Assembly (NCBI GenBank): GCA_040389445.1
Contig: JAZJZX010000004.1
Location: forward strand, 1 to 64,000
From: UBA5189 sp040389445
GTDB taxonomy: Bacteria > Chloroflexota > Limnocylindria > Limnocylindrales > CSP1-4
DNA: 64,000 nt
Direction: 5' to 3'
Part shown: positions 9,087-17,448 of the stretch, piece by piece
Layout: every line of letters begins with the position of its first letter
Position numbering within the stretch: position 1 is the first letter of the stretch
The notes under the pieces: model-generated
What the model was told of the DNA's origin: nothing
Database searches by the model: none
What the model saw: only the letters and a program-made list of their open reading frames with translations
Made by a program: the position numbers and the translations under genes

Positions 9087-10103
9087 TCAGTCGCTGTCGT
9101 CCGCCGCGTCCGCGGGCACGGCGGACCAGTCGATGATGGGATTCTCCACCGTTCCGATCCCGTCGACCTCGCAACGGACACGATCACCCGGTACCAGGAA
9201 TACCGGCGGGTCTCGGAACACGCCGACACCCGATGGCGTGCCGGTGGCGATGATGTCGCCGGGCTCGAGCGTGATCTGCCGGCTGATGAACTCGATGAGC
9301 CGCGGGACGGACCAGACGAGGTCGGCGGTCGTTCCATCCTGCATCAGGATGGGCGTCCCCGCCTCCGGGCCGGTGCCGGGGATCCGCCAGCTGCGGATCC
9401 GATGACCAGCCGCGGGATCGAACGCGTCGGCCGTCGCCATGACCGACCCAACCGGCAGGAAGGTGTCCGAGCCCTTGGCCCGCAGCCACTGGCCGTCGCC
9501 CTTCTCGCCATCGCGGAGCGCTGCCGGGACGCCCTGCCAGTCGCGGGCACTGACGTCGTTGAGGACGACATAGCCGGCAAGGTACGCGGGAGCATCCTCG
9601 GCAGCCACACGACGAGCCCGCCGCCCGATCACCACGCCCAGCTCGACCTCCAGATCGAGCGCCTGCGTTCCCTCGGGGCGAATGATCGGCTCGCCGTCAC
9701 CGACGACCGCGTTCCCGAACTTGGCGAACAGCATCGGCCGTTCCGGCGCGGCTCGGCCACCTTCGGCGACGTGGTCGGCGTAATTGAGGCCGACGCACAC
9801 GATCTTGCCCGGGAATTCCACCGCCGGCAGTGGATCGAGGTCGACCCGGGGGACCCCGGCGGCCCTGGCGCGGCCGGACGCTGTCGGCGCGGTGGCGGTG
9901 GCGGTGGCGGTGGCGGTGGCCGTGGCCGTGGCCGTGGCCGTGGCCGTGGCCGTGGCGGCCTCTTCCATGAGTGCCGTCAGCCGATCCTCGGCCAGAGCCA
10001 GGTCCAGTCCGCCGTCTACGCTGCGCAGCCGGATGACCCGGTCGTCGGCCGTCAGGACACCGACGGCCGGACCGTCGTCAGCGAGGAACGCGAAAAGTCG
10101 CAC
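9087..10103 (-). CDS. Fumarylacetoacetate hydrolase-family protein
   Basis: About 338 residues. A short N-terminal domain (VRLFAFLADDGPAVGVL) is followed by an Ala-Thr repeat linker and then the FAH catalytic domain: PGKIVCVGLNYADHV, PMLFAKF, DLEVELGVVIGR, GYVVLNDVSARD, KGSDTFLPVGSV and ATGTPSGVGV. The metal-binding glutamates of the family are present in the DLEVELG segment. Such enzymes hydrolyse or decarboxylate acylpyruvates and catechol-pathway diones; the exact substrate is not clear. The GTG at 10103 is chosen because the domain begins there. The linker is an in-frame hexanucleotide minisatellite. It sits 41 bp upstream of tdh. Confidence 0.85.
   Translation of the reverse strand: MRLFAFLADDGPAVGVLTADDRVIRLRSVDGGLDLALAEDRLTALMEEAATATATATATATATATATATATAPTASGRARAAGVPRVDLDPLPAVEFPGKIVCVGLNYADHVAEGGRAAPERPMLFAKFGNAVVGDGEPIIRPEGTQALDLEVELGVVIGRRARRVAAEDAPAYLAGYVVLNDVSARDWQGVPAALRDGEKGDGQWLRAKGSDTFLPVGSVMATADAFDPAAGHRIRSWRIPGTGPEAGTPILMQDGTTADLVWSVPRLIEFISRQITLEPGDIIATGTPSGVGVFRDPPVFLVPGDRVRCEVDGIGTVENPIIDWSAVPADAADDSD
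9892..9957. repeat. 11-unit GTGGCG/GTGGCC hexanucleotide tandem repeat
   Basis: Eleven consecutive 6-bp units (GTGGCG or GTGGCC on the plus strand) lie inside the FAH-family gene and encode an Ala-Thr dipeptide run. Unit number can change without a frameshift, so the linker may vary in length between strains. Confidence 0.9.
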
Positions 10104-10117
10104 CGCGCTGATCGAAC

Positions 10118-10948
10118 TCAGCTGGCGCCGGGCGTCGGGCTCGCGGAGGCGTCGGCGGACGGGGTCGGGGAGTCGGTGGGGGCGGATGTCGGGGATGCCG
10201 ACGGGGCCGTCGTGTCCGTTGGGGCCGGCGTGGGTGCCGGCGGCTGGCATTTCTCGGGGCTCGTCCGGTCGCCCTGCTGGGCAAAGAACGCATTCACCTG
10301 ATCGATGTCGAGCGAATCCAGTGGCAGCACGAGCCCCCAGAGGAGTGCCGCATACGGCCAGTTCATCTGGTCGAAGCGGGCCACGACGGGGCCGACGGCG
10401 CCCCGTGGTGTCTGACACAGGGGGCTGTCGGGAAAGGATGCGTTGTACTGCTTCAGCGCCGCCTGCCCGCTGTCGGTGCACGCCGTGTCGCCTTCAGCAC
10501 ACCGATAGAGCAGGACGAGGCCGCCGTGCTCGAGGTTGTGGATCCAGCCCTGCGGCGTCGCCTGATCCTCGGGGCCGTAGACGCCGGGTCGAATGGGACC
10601 TTCGCCTGAGGCGTTGTAGTGATTGCCGCTGGCCGGCGGACAGAGTGCGTACCTGACGAAGGAACCCAGCGCCGGGTGGTCGCGCCCGAGGTCCGTCTGG
10701 ACGTAGCCGAGGCGCTGCGTGGCGTCCGGACCGGGCGTGGACGTCGGTGCCGGCGACCACTGCGTCGTGCAGGCGTAGGTCGGGGACGTGGCGTTCAGGA
10801 AGGCGAGACCCGCCATGCCGACGAGCGCGATGCCGGCGAAAGCCCACAGGAGCCGGCGCCGGTTGCGGGCGAGGAACGACCGCTGGGGCAGGGCGCGGGC
10901 GGTGCGGCCGGGGCGGCCCGAAGTGGTTCGTCGATGTTCGGTGTTCAC
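10118..10948 (-). CDS. DUF3105 single-span membrane protein
   Basis: About 276 residues: a basic N-terminus, one transmembrane helix (LLWAFAGIALVGMAGLAFL), then a DUF3105 domain recognised by CPPASGNHYN, GVYGPEDQ and HNLEHGGLVLLY. It ends in a Pro/Thr/Ala-rich tail. The domain would lie outside the membrane. Its biochemical role is not known to me. The GTG at 10948 has GAGG seven bases upstream and is preferred over the ATG at 11002. The FAH-family gene starts 14 bp downstream, so they may be cotranscribed. Confidence 0.8.
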   Translation of the reverse strand: MNTEHRRTTSGRPGRTARALPQRSFLARNRRRLLWAFAGIALVGMAGLAFLNATSPTYACTTQWSPAPTSTPGPDATQRLGYVQTDLGRDHPALGSFVRYALCPPASGNHYNASGEGPIRPGVYGPEDQATPQGWIHNLEHGGLVLLYRCAEGDTACTDSGQAALKQYNASFPDSPLCQTPRGAVGPVVARFDQMNWPYAALLWGLVLPLDSLDIDQVNAFFAQQGDRTSPEKCQPPAPTPAPTDTTAPSASPTSAPTDSPTPSADASASPTPGAS

Positions 10949-11113
10949 AAACGGCCTCGTGGTGCGTGTCGGGTCGCGTCGCAGCGGCCGCCGAGCGGCC
11001 ACAGGACCTGCGGGTTGCTGTGCGTGCGAAGGGTATCCTGCCGCGCCGCGGGTCGCGCGCGGCGCACGTCAGCCGTCCGGCTCACGGTCAGGGCTCGAGC
11101 CGTCCGGCGCCGG

Positions 11114-11485
11114 TCAGGGCTCGGTCAGCCACGCCGCCACGGCCGGACTTCGCAGGCCCCGGATGAGCAAAGCCGCCAGCGCGGCGAAGAACACGGCAAC
11201 CGGCAGCAACCCGAAGTTGAGAGCCCAGAAGACCGGCGGGATCGCCAGCGAGGCGAGGCCGAGGGCCAGGTTGCGCGAGGCCGCCTTTCGCTGCAATACC
11301 AGCGTCGTCGTGAAGATCGTATACGCCAGCAACACCATGACGACGACGCCCACCGGGCTCACCGGGGCGGCAATGGCGAGGTCCACGACATAGCGCAGGG
11401 ACAGCCCGATCCCGGTCAGGAGCAGGAACGCATATCCGAGGAACAGCCGGATGGCCCAGGGCATGCCGCGAACGGTGGATCGCAC
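11114..11485 (-). CDS. Small multi-span membrane protein, unknown function
   Basis: About 123 residues with four hydrophobic segments (AIRLFLGYAFLLLTGIGL, VVVMVLLAYTIFTTTLVL, LALGLASLAIPPVFWALN, LPVAVFFAALAALLIRGL) and short basic loops. It resembles small integral membrane proteins of unknown role. The GTG at 11485 or the ATG at 11464 could be the start; the earlier one is given. No partner gene is obvious. Confidence 0.55.
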   Translation of the reverse strand: MRSTVRGMPWAIRLFLGYAFLLLTGIGLSLRYVVDLAIAAPVSPVGVVVMVLLAYTIFTTTLVLQRKAASRNLALGLASLAIPPVFWALNFGLLPVAVFFAALAALLIRGLRSPAVAAWLTEP

Positions 11486-11687
11486 CCGACGATTCTGCCC
11501 CAACGCGCGGCCGGCGGCACAGGATGCAAGCCCGTCCTGCTCTGTCCCGGCCAAGGCCGGCCCGCGGGCGGGTGCCACGGCGGGCCTGGCCGTCGGCCTG
11601 ACGGAGCGCCTTCGGCCTGGCCCGGCGCAGGAGCATGGCCCGGCGCCCCTTCGGCCCGGCGGCGTCCGGACCTATACTCCATCCCTC

Positions 11688-12311
11688 GTGTCGGACCTGC
11701 CGTTTCAGCTTCCCCCGGAGCATGCCCGCGTCCTGGCCTCCGCACTCGACGTCGAGGGAAAGATCCTTCGTGGCCTCGAGGCCCTGGGGCCCGTCGCGGG
11801 CCGTGACGTCCTGCTCGTGGAGGCGGCGGGCTCGGCAGTCGCGTCCGGACTCACGGCCATGGGCGCCGCGGTCACGCATGAGCCCGTCGCCGCGCCCTTC
11901 CGGTCGGCGCTTCCGGACGAATCGGTCGACGTCGTGATCGGGATGTGGTCGTCGTTCCGAGGCATCCCGGCCGCCGACCTGGCGGAGGCAGAGCGCGTCC
12001 TCCGGCCGGGTGGTCGACTGCTCGTGGTTCACGACTATGGGCGCGACGACGTGTCGCGGCTGCAACCCGATCGCGAGGAATACGGAGTCTGGAGCCGCCG
12101 CAACGGCACCTTTCTCGCCGGCGGCTTCCGGGTCCGGGTCCTGCACTGCTTCTGGACGTTCCCATCGTCCGAGGCCACGACGGACTTTCTCGCATCGGCA
12201 TTCGGGGAAACCGGCGCAACGGTCGCGGGCACGCTCAAGCGACCGCGCCTCTCGTACAACGTGGCCATCTACCACCGCACGCGCGGAGGGGATCCCCAGC
12301 CCGCCGCCTGA
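11688..12311 (+). CDS. Class I SAM-dependent methyltransferase-like protein
   Basis: A 207-residue protein whose core resembles type 11 methyltransferases: a first strand DVLLVEAAGS, a second-strand region with ESVDVVIGMWSSF, and ERVLRPGGRLLVVHDYG. The SAM-binding glycine motif is degenerate (VEAAGS in place of a D/E-x-GxGxG loop), so cofactor binding is not assured. The GTG at 11688 is where the conserved part begins. The sequence upstream is low-complexity and unlikely to be coding. Substrate unknown. Confidence 0.6.
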   Translation: MSDLPFQLPPEHARVLASALDVEGKILRGLEALGPVAGRDVLLVEAAGSAVASGLTAMGAAVTHEPVAAPFRSALPDESVDVVIGMWSSFRGIPAADLAEAERVLRPGGRLLVVHDYGRDDVSRLQPDREEYGVWSRRNGTFLAGGFRVRVLHCFWTFPSSEATTDFLASAFGETGATVAGTLKRPRLSYNVAIYHRTRGGDPQPAA

Positions 12312-12318
12312 CGCTCCC

Positions 12319-12413
12319 GCCGGCCGTGAGTCCGTGGGCCGGCCGTGAGTCCGTGGGCCGGCCGTGGGCCCGTCCGCCGGCCGTGAGGCCGTCCGCCGGC
12401 CGTGAGCCCGTCC
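12319..12413. repeat. Five tandem 19-bp repeats
   Basis: Five consecutive 19-bp units starting GCCGGCCGTGAG follow the stop codon of the methyltransferase-like gene. The first two are identical, and units three to five drift at a few positions. Each unit contains the GGCCGGCC-like palindromic core. The repeats have no spacers, so this is not a CRISPR array. Confidence 0.9.
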
Positions 12414-12462
12414 TCCCGCCCGCCGCGCGACCCTGGCGACCCGGGCTGGTACATTGCGGCCG

Positions 12463-12852
12463 ATGAGTTCCCCCTCGACGCGTTCCTCCGGCCGTTCCTC
12501 CGGCCCCCGGCGGTCCAACGCGGGATCGGGCAGGAAGATCGGTCCGTTCGCGATCACACCGATCAGGATCATCCTGGCCCTTGGATTTCTCGGCGCCCTC
12601 GCCTACCTGGCTTGGGCCACCGTGAAGGTTCGTGACTCGACCCAGATCCCGATGGTCACCACCGGGTTGGGGGTGCTGGCCCTGCTGTTCGCAGTGACAT
12701 CGGCGGGCGGTGCCGTCCGCATGTGGCAGGCGTGGAAGCACGGCGACCAGGCCCAGACGCTGCTGTTTGCGATTCTCGGCGGCATCGCCGGGATGCTGGC
12801 GCTCGGCTCGTTCGCCGGGATGCTCGTCCTGTCGCTCGTCTGGGGTTCCTGA
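12463..12852 (+). CDS. Three-span membrane protein, unknown function
   Basis: About 129 residues: a Ser/Arg/Gly-rich N-terminal tail, then three hydrophobic segments (PIRIILALGFLGALAYLAWA, TTGLGVLALLFAVTSAGGA, LLFAILGGIAGMLALGSFAG). The ATG at 12463 is chosen over one three codons upstream. It is not in an evident operon. The small basic tail could be cytoplasmic and bind nucleic acid or anionic lipid, but that is a guess. Confidence 0.55.
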   Translation: MSSPSTRSSGRSSGPRRSNAGSGRKIGPFAITPIRIILALGFLGALAYLAWATVKVRDSTQIPMVTTGLGVLALLFAVTSAGGAVRMWQAWKHGDQAQTLLFAILGGIAGMLALGSFAGMLVLSLVWGS

Positions 12853-13003
12853 CCCGGGGTCGGACGATGCGCCGTTCCGTGGCGGTCCCGTCGCGCGTTT
12901 CGTGGCGGATGCGTCGCGTGCCGCCCGGGATCCGGCGCGGATCCATCACCCTCGTGGTCGAGGCGGCTCCAGGAAACCCCTCTGGTAAACTTCGCCGACT
13001 CCC

Positions 13004-13080
13004 GCCCCCATCGTCTAGAGGCCTAGGACGCCACCCTTTCAAGGTGGAGATCAGGGGTTCGAATCCCCTTGGGGGCACCA
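13004..13080 (+). tRNA. tRNA-Glu (anticodon TTC)
   Basis: A complete cloverleaf can be drawn. The acceptor stem GCCCCCA pairs with TGGGGGC. The anticodon stem CCACC/GGTGG encloses the loop CTTTCAA with anticodon TTC, which reads GAA/GAG. The T arm contains GGTTCGAATCC. The 3' CCA is encoded in the DNA (13078-13080). It is the only tRNA gene I find in the window. Confidence 0.97.
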
Positions 13081-13151
13081 GCCCAGGCGGCGCCGTCGGC
13101 CGTGCTCGGCCGAGCACGGCCCGGGCGGGATCGCATGATAGGATCGATCCG

Positions 13152-13505
13152 ATGGAGATCATGGGCGTCCGGATCCCGACGATCGTCAAGGACAACGTCG
13201 CGCTGCGTTGCGACGATTGCCTCGAGGTCATCGACGGGACCCCCTGGCGAATCAACATTCTGGACGCGGTGGCGGCCGAGACGCCCGTGTCGTGGGCAGG
13301 TCGTCCGATCCTCAACCCGGGACCATTCCAGTTCCACCGCGATCCGTCGCACGTCCGCAGATGGATGCGCCGGCGTGGCTGGCTGTTCTGCCGGCGCGGC
13401 GAGGTCCGGGAGATCATGCGACCCGTCTCGATCCCCGGCGACGAAGTCCGGTGGGGCCTGTGCGACGGTCTCCATCGCGACGACCACGAGTTCGTCCAGG
13501 CCTGA
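13152..13505 (+). CDS. Conserved-looking hypothetical protein with CxxC motif
   Basis: A 117-residue protein starting MEIMGVRIPTIVKDNVALRC. It contains a CDDC motif early on, a WLFCRRGEVREIM segment and a C-terminal LCDGLHRDDHE. The spaced cysteines could form a small zinc site, but only two are in a CxxC pair. It begins 72 bp after tRNA-Glu and may be read from the same promoter region. I do not recognise the family. Confidence 0.6.
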   Translation: MEIMGVRIPTIVKDNVALRCDDCLEVIDGTPWRINILDAVAAETPVSWAGRPILNPGPFQFHRDPSHVRRWMRRRGWLFCRRGEVREIMRPVSIPGDEVRWGLCDGLHRDDHEFVQA

Positions 13506-13549
13506 TCACCCGACGTCGCGGCGCGTCGCCGTGACCATTGGTTCGGCGG

Positions 13550-13578
13550 TTGACACGGCCATCCGGCCTCCGTATTCT
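13550..13578 (+). promoter_or_regulatory. Sigma-70-type promoter for the HTH-membrane operon
   Basis: TTGACA (13550-13555) and TATTCT (13573-13578) are separated by 17 bp, a near-consensus arrangement that stands out against the GC-rich background. Transcription would start near 13585, leaving a leader of about 100 nt before the ATG at 13683. Confidence 0.75.
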
Positions 13579-13682
13579 GCGCCGGTCCCCGGACCGACCT
13601 CGATACCGAGATTTGCCCGGCTTTTGAAGCCCGCTCACCACCCGGACGTCCGATCGCGTCCTGGTTCGGAGGTTGCAGCCGA

Positions 13683-14363
13683 ATGGCTCGTCCCGCGCCG
13701 CTTTCCGTCGGCGTCCCCGGCGACTGGCTCTCGCTGGGACCGGCGAGCCGCATCCTCGGCGTGGATCCGGACACGCTTCGGCGGTGGGCCGACGACGGTC
13801 GCGTTCGCGCGTACGCCACGCCGGGGGGTCACCGCCGCTTCAGCCAGGCCGACCTCCAGCGCCTGGCAACCAGTCGCCGATCCGTTCGACGCCCGCTGTC
13901 GGCACTCGGCGCGACCTCCGATCGGGTGAATCGGGCCTACGTCCGTTCGTATCGATCGGACAGCGGGCCGCCGGCCATCGATCGGCTGGAGGCCGACGAG
14001 CGAGCCGAGTTCCGGACGGAGGGCCGGCGCCTGGTCGCCGTCCTCCTCGCCTGCCTCGATGCGACCGAGTCGAGCGACCGCCGGCGCTGGGAATCGGAGG
14101 CCCTCGGGCTGATCGAGATCACGGCCCGCCGCCTTGCCGAAGCCGGAGCCAGCAGCACCGAGGTCGTGGCGGTCTACGTGCGGGCCCGCCAACCGTTTCT
14201 GACGGAGATCGCGTCGCTGGGCCGCCGCCGCGCTCTGGACGCCACGCAGCTTGCGTCGCTCTTCGAGCAGGCCGTGGCGCTCCTGGATCGGCTCCTGCTC
14301 CACCTCGTCGGGGTCCATGCAGCCACGAGCGCCCGTCGCTCGATGAGGGAGACCATCCGGTGA
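13683..14363 (+). CDS. MerR/BldC-type helix-turn-helix regulator
   Basis: The 226-residue protein opens with an excisionase/BldC-like winged HTH (LGPASRILGVDPDTLRRWADDGRVRAYATPGGHRRFSQADL), a clear DNA-binding domain. A helical domain of about 110 residues (RRLVAVLLACLDA to LLDRLLLHLVG) resembles the helical sensor part of stress regulators. It probably controls its own operon: a strong promoter lies upstream, and the stop overlaps the GTG of the first of two paralogous membrane proteins (GTGA). The ligand or signal is not visible. Confidence 0.75.
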   Translation: MARPAPLSVGVPGDWLSLGPASRILGVDPDTLRRWADDGRVRAYATPGGHRRFSQADLQRLATSRRSVRRPLSALGATSDRVNRAYVRSYRSDSGPPAIDRLEADERAEFRTEGRRLVAVLLACLDATESSDRRRWESEALGLIEITARRLAEAGASSTEVVAVYVRARQPFLTEIASLGRRRALDATQLASLFEQAVALLDRLLLHLVGVHAATSARRSMRETIR

Positions 14364-15385
14364 ACTTCAACGTCGCCCTGCCGCTGGCGTCGTCCGTGCT
14401 TTCGCTTGTCTTCTTCGTCTTCCTCCTGGACCAGTGGCTGGAGCGCCGGCGACCGTACCAGCTGATCTGGGCCATCGGGATGCTCTGGTATGCGCTCTCG
14501 GCGGGCACGGAATTCCTGGGCGGCGCCTTCGGCTGGAGCGAACCGCTCTATCGAAGCTGGTACCTCATCGGGGCCATCTGGGTGGCCGGATGGCTCGGCC
14601 TCGGCACCGTCTTCCTGCTCGCGAAGACCCGCTTCGGATATGCCTTCGCGGTGTCGCTGGCGTTGGCGGGCCTGTTCACGGTGCTGTCCTGGGCCAGGTA
14701 CGACTACCCGGGATCCGGTGCGACCCCGTACGTCTACGGCCTGGCGGCCCTGGTGCTGGCGATCGGCGTCGTGGTCATGACGGCCCGTCGCGACGATCGG
14801 TGGGTCTGGCTCGCCGGCGGGGCGATCGTGGGCGGATCAGTCCTCTCCCTCGTCCTCGTGGTGATGACGCCGCTCGCGGCGCCCGGCTACGCGGTTGACC
14901 CGGCGACCCACATTCCGGTCGGGACGCTGTTCCCCGGCTCGATCCGGCTGCTGACGCCGTTCTTCAACGTCACCGGGGCGTTCGCGCTCACCTTCGGGGC
15001 GCTGTATTCCGCCTACGTCTTCATGCCCAAGCGCCGGGTCATCCGCTACGACCTGGGTCGCGGCCGCTCGCCGCTGACGTTCGCCATCGCGGCCGTCGGG
15101 ATCCCCGTCAACTTCCTCGCGTCGCTCCCCGGCGCGATCATTGCCCTGCTGTCGGGGCGCCTCAATACCCGGGTACCGGCGACCATCCTGATCGCCATCG
15201 GCGGATTCATCCCGGCCATCACGAGTGGCGCCAACCGCTTCGGGTCGACCAGCGGGTTCTTTGTCGGTGAGTTCCTGGGCGTCCTGTTCCTGTTCGCCGG
15301 TTTCCTCGTCTCGGTCGAGGTCTTCCGCGAGTTCCGAATTCCTTTCACCGGTCGCGTCCTTCGAACACGAGGCGTCGAGGGATGA
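14360..15385 (+). CDS. Multi-span membrane protein, tandem paralogue 1
   Basis: About 341 residues with roughly eight or nine hydrophobic helices. Landmarks shared with the next gene include LLDQWLERRRPYQLIWAIGM, a GWLGLGT-FLL-TRFGYAF stretch, LFPGS-RLLTPF-NVTG, SAYVFMPKRRV and GFLVS-EVFREFRIPFT. It belongs to no family I can name. The GTG at 14360 overlaps the stop of the HTH gene, and its own stop overlaps the ATG of its paralogue. The trio is a translationally coupled operon that suggests a two-subunit membrane complex under the HTH protein's control. Confidence 0.7.
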   Translation: MNFNVALPLASSVLSLVFFVFLLDQWLERRRPYQLIWAIGMLWYALSAGTEFLGGAFGWSEPLYRSWYLIGAIWVAGWLGLGTVFLLAKTRFGYAFAVSLALAGLFTVLSWARYDYPGSGATPYVYGLAALVLAIGVVVMTARRDDRWVWLAGGAIVGGSVLSLVLVVMTPLAAPGYAVDPATHIPVGTLFPGSIRLLTPFFNVTGAFALTFGALYSAYVFMPKRRVIRYDLGRGRSPLTFAIAAVGIPVNFLASLPGAIIALLSGRLNTRVPATILIAIGGFIPAITSGANRFGSTSGFFVGEFLGVLFLFAGFLVSVEVFREFRIPFTGRVLRTRGVEG

Positions 15386-16431
15386 CGGACGTGCTCATTC
15401 CGGGTCTGACCGCCGTTCTCGCGCTCGCCTTCGCCATCGCACTCCTCGACCAGTGGCGGGAGCGGCGGCAGACCTTCCAGCTGGTGTGGGCCGTCGGCAT
15501 GGCGTTCTTCGGGATCGCGGCCGGGAGCGAGGCAGTTGCGGCGGCCAGCGGCTGGAACGAGACGCTGTACCGAACCTGGTACCTCACCGGAGCCGTCTGG
15601 ACGGCTGGCTGGCTGGGTCTCGGCACGGCATTCCTCCTCAATCGGACGCGCTTCGGCTATGCCTTCGCGTTCACCCTGTTCCTGGGTGGGCTGTTCGCCT
15701 TCCTGACGCAGCGCAAGTTCGACTACGACGGTGCGGGCGCGACCCCCGTCATCTACTTCATCACCGCCACGATCCTCGGGCTGGCGGTGGCCGTGGAGAC
15801 CTATTTCCAGAACGAGCGATGGCCCCGGATCGCTGCGATCGGCGTGGTCGGGGCGACGCTCGCCTCCATCGTCCTGTCCGTCGGCGTGACGCTCCCGGCG
15901 CCGGGCTACGTCCTCGACGCAGCGACCGGTCAACCGACCGCCGCGCTGTTCCCCGGCTCGCTCCGGCTCCTGACCCCGTTCCTGAACGTGACGGGCGGCC
16001 TGGCGCTCCTGTTCGGAGCGCTGTTCTCGGCCTACGTGTTCATGCCCAAGCGGCGGGTGCTCGAGTACTCGCTGGATCCCGGGCAGACCGGCGACCAGTT
16101 TCTCTTCAACCTGTTCATCGCGCCGTTCGCCCTCACCGTGAACTTCGTGGCTTCGCTGCCGGCGGCGATCCGCGACCTGGCGCGGGGACGCCTCCACAGC
16201 CGCGTCCCGGCGACGCTCCTCATCGCCATCGGGGCCTTCGTGGCGTCCGCGGGCGACACGCTGAACCGGTTCGGGATCACGGCGCCCTTCGCCATCGCGA
16301 AGCTGGTGGCGGTCGTCTTCCTGCTCGCCGGATTCCTGGTGTCGATCGAGGTCTTCCGGGAATTCCGCATTCCGTTCACCTCGATACGGCTCGGCGTCGC
16401 GCGCCGGGAACGGGGATCGAGCCCCCGCTGA
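15382..16431 (+). CDS. Multi-span membrane protein, tandem paralogue 2
   Basis: A 349-residue paralogue of the preceding gene: ALLDQWRERRQTFQLVWAVG, YRTWYLTGAVWTAGWLGLGT, LFPGSLRLLTPFLNVTGG, SAYVFMPKRRVLEY and GFLVSIEVFREFRIPFT align along the whole length. It overlaps the upstream stop (ATGA at 15382). Conservation of the cytoplasmic-looking MPKRRV loop and of the C-terminal EVFREFRIP motif in both copies marks likely functional sites. A heteromeric membrane assembly is a reasonable inference; no transported substrate can be read. Confidence 0.7.
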   Translation: MTDVLIPGLTAVLALAFAIALLDQWRERRQTFQLVWAVGMAFFGIAAGSEAVAAASGWNETLYRTWYLTGAVWTAGWLGLGTAFLLNRTRFGYAFAFTLFLGGLFAFLTQRKFDYDGAGATPVIYFITATILGLAVAVETYFQNERWPRIAAIGVVGATLASIVLSVGVTLPAPGYVLDAATGQPTAALFPGSLRLLTPFLNVTGGLALLFGALFSAYVFMPKRRVLEYSLDPGQTGDQFLFNLFIAPFALTVNFVASLPAAIRDLARGRLHSRVPATLLIAIGAFVASAGDTLNRFGITAPFAIAKLVAVVFLLAGFLVSIEVFREFRIPFTSIRLGVARRERGSSPR

Positions 16432-16452
16432 CTCGGCCCGTACCATGCGCAC

Positions 16453-17448
16453 GTGGATGGACGACGGAGCCCGCTGCTCGGCAGCCTGACGGTCGCGGTC
16501 GCCGCGAGCCTCTTCGCGATGCTCGGCGTCCTGTCCCGCAGTGCCTACGCATTCGGCCTGACGCCCTTCGCGTTCGTGACCTGGCGGGCGGGGATCGGCG
16601 CCCTGGCCATGACCCTGATCATCGGCGTCGCTCTCCGAAGCGGCCGCCGGCTCGTCGGCTGGCGCTCCCTCGATGGTCGAGGACGAGCCTCGCTGGGGCT
16701 GGCGGCGCTCACGGGCGCCACCCTGAACATGGCGATGTTCCTGGCCTTCGCGCGGGTGCCCGTCGCGATCGTGCTGCTCTGCTTCTACCTGTATCCGGCG
16801 ATCGTCACGGGCGCGTCCGCGCTCCTCGGCTGGGAGCGGATGGACCGGACGCGTGCGACCGCGCTCGTCGTGGCCCTCGCCGGCATGGTCGCGGTGGTCG
16901 TGGGCGGCCCTGCGGCATCGACGGGATCGGGCATCGATCCGGTCGGGGTGCTCCTGGCGCTGTCGGCCGCCGCAAGCCAGGCCGTGTTCGTGCTGGTCAG
17001 CCGGCACGGCTACCGAGCGGTGCCCACCGATCAGGCGATGGGGTTCATCCTCGGTGCCTCGGCCGGCATCGCGGCCGTCCCGGCCGTCGCCGGGGACGGG
17101 GTGTCGTCGCTGGCCCTGCCGCTCGCGACGCCGGGGCTGCTCTGGCTGCTCCTGTTCGGCGGGATCTTCGCGGCAGCCGTCCCGAGCACGATGTTCCTCG
17201 CCGGGATCCGCTGGATCGGCCCGGTGCGGGCGGGGATCCTGATGCTCTTCGAACCACTCGTCGGCGTCCTGCTCGCGGCAGTGTTCCTCCAGGAGGCGGT
17301 CGGCCCGGTACAGGCGGCCGGCGGCGTCGCCATCCTCGGCGCAGCCGTCCTGATCCAGCGGGCCCGTCCCGCGGAGCCGGCCATGTTGCCGGCCGCCGAG
17401 CCGGACTTCGCGGAGCCGGAGCCGGAACCGGACCTCGCGGAGCCATGA
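16453..17448 (+). CDS. EamA/DMT-family transporter
   Basis: A 331-residue membrane protein with ten predicted helices in two EamA repeats. The first includes LLGSLTVAVAASLFAMLGVL and LNMAMFLAFARVPVAIVLLC. The second includes GVLLALSAAASQAVFVLVS, then PSTMFLAGIRWIGPVRAGIL and FEPLVGVLLAAVFLQE, the usual signature near helices 8-10. It likely exports or imports small metabolites. It ends in an acidic Glu/Pro tail. The start is the GTG at 16453. The stop overlaps the ATG of the alpha/beta hydrolase, so the two are coupled. Confidence 0.85.
   Translation: MDGRRSPLLGSLTVAVAASLFAMLGVLSRSAYAFGLTPFAFVTWRAGIGALAMTLIIGVALRSGRRLVGWRSLDGRGRASLGLAALTGATLNMAMFLAFARVPVAIVLLCFYLYPAIVTGASALLGWERMDRTRATALVVALAGMVAVVVGGPAASTGSGIDPVGVLLALSAAASQAVFVLVSRHGYRAVPTDQAMGFILGASAGIAAVPAVAGDGVSSLALPLATPGLLWLLLFGGIFAAAVPSTMFLAGIRWIGPVRAGILMLFEPLVGVLLAAVFLQEAVGPVQAAGGVAILGAAVLIQRARPAEPAMLPAAEPDFAEPEPEPDLAEP

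Noticed and set aside
8017..9174. Longer tdh start at 9174
   Set aside because: The extra 43 residues are Arg-rich with no similarity to Tdh, and the ATG at 9045 has a good ribosome site.
12319..12413. Possible CRISPR array
   Set aside because: The 19-bp units abut with no spacers and drift in sequence, and there are no cas genes in the window.
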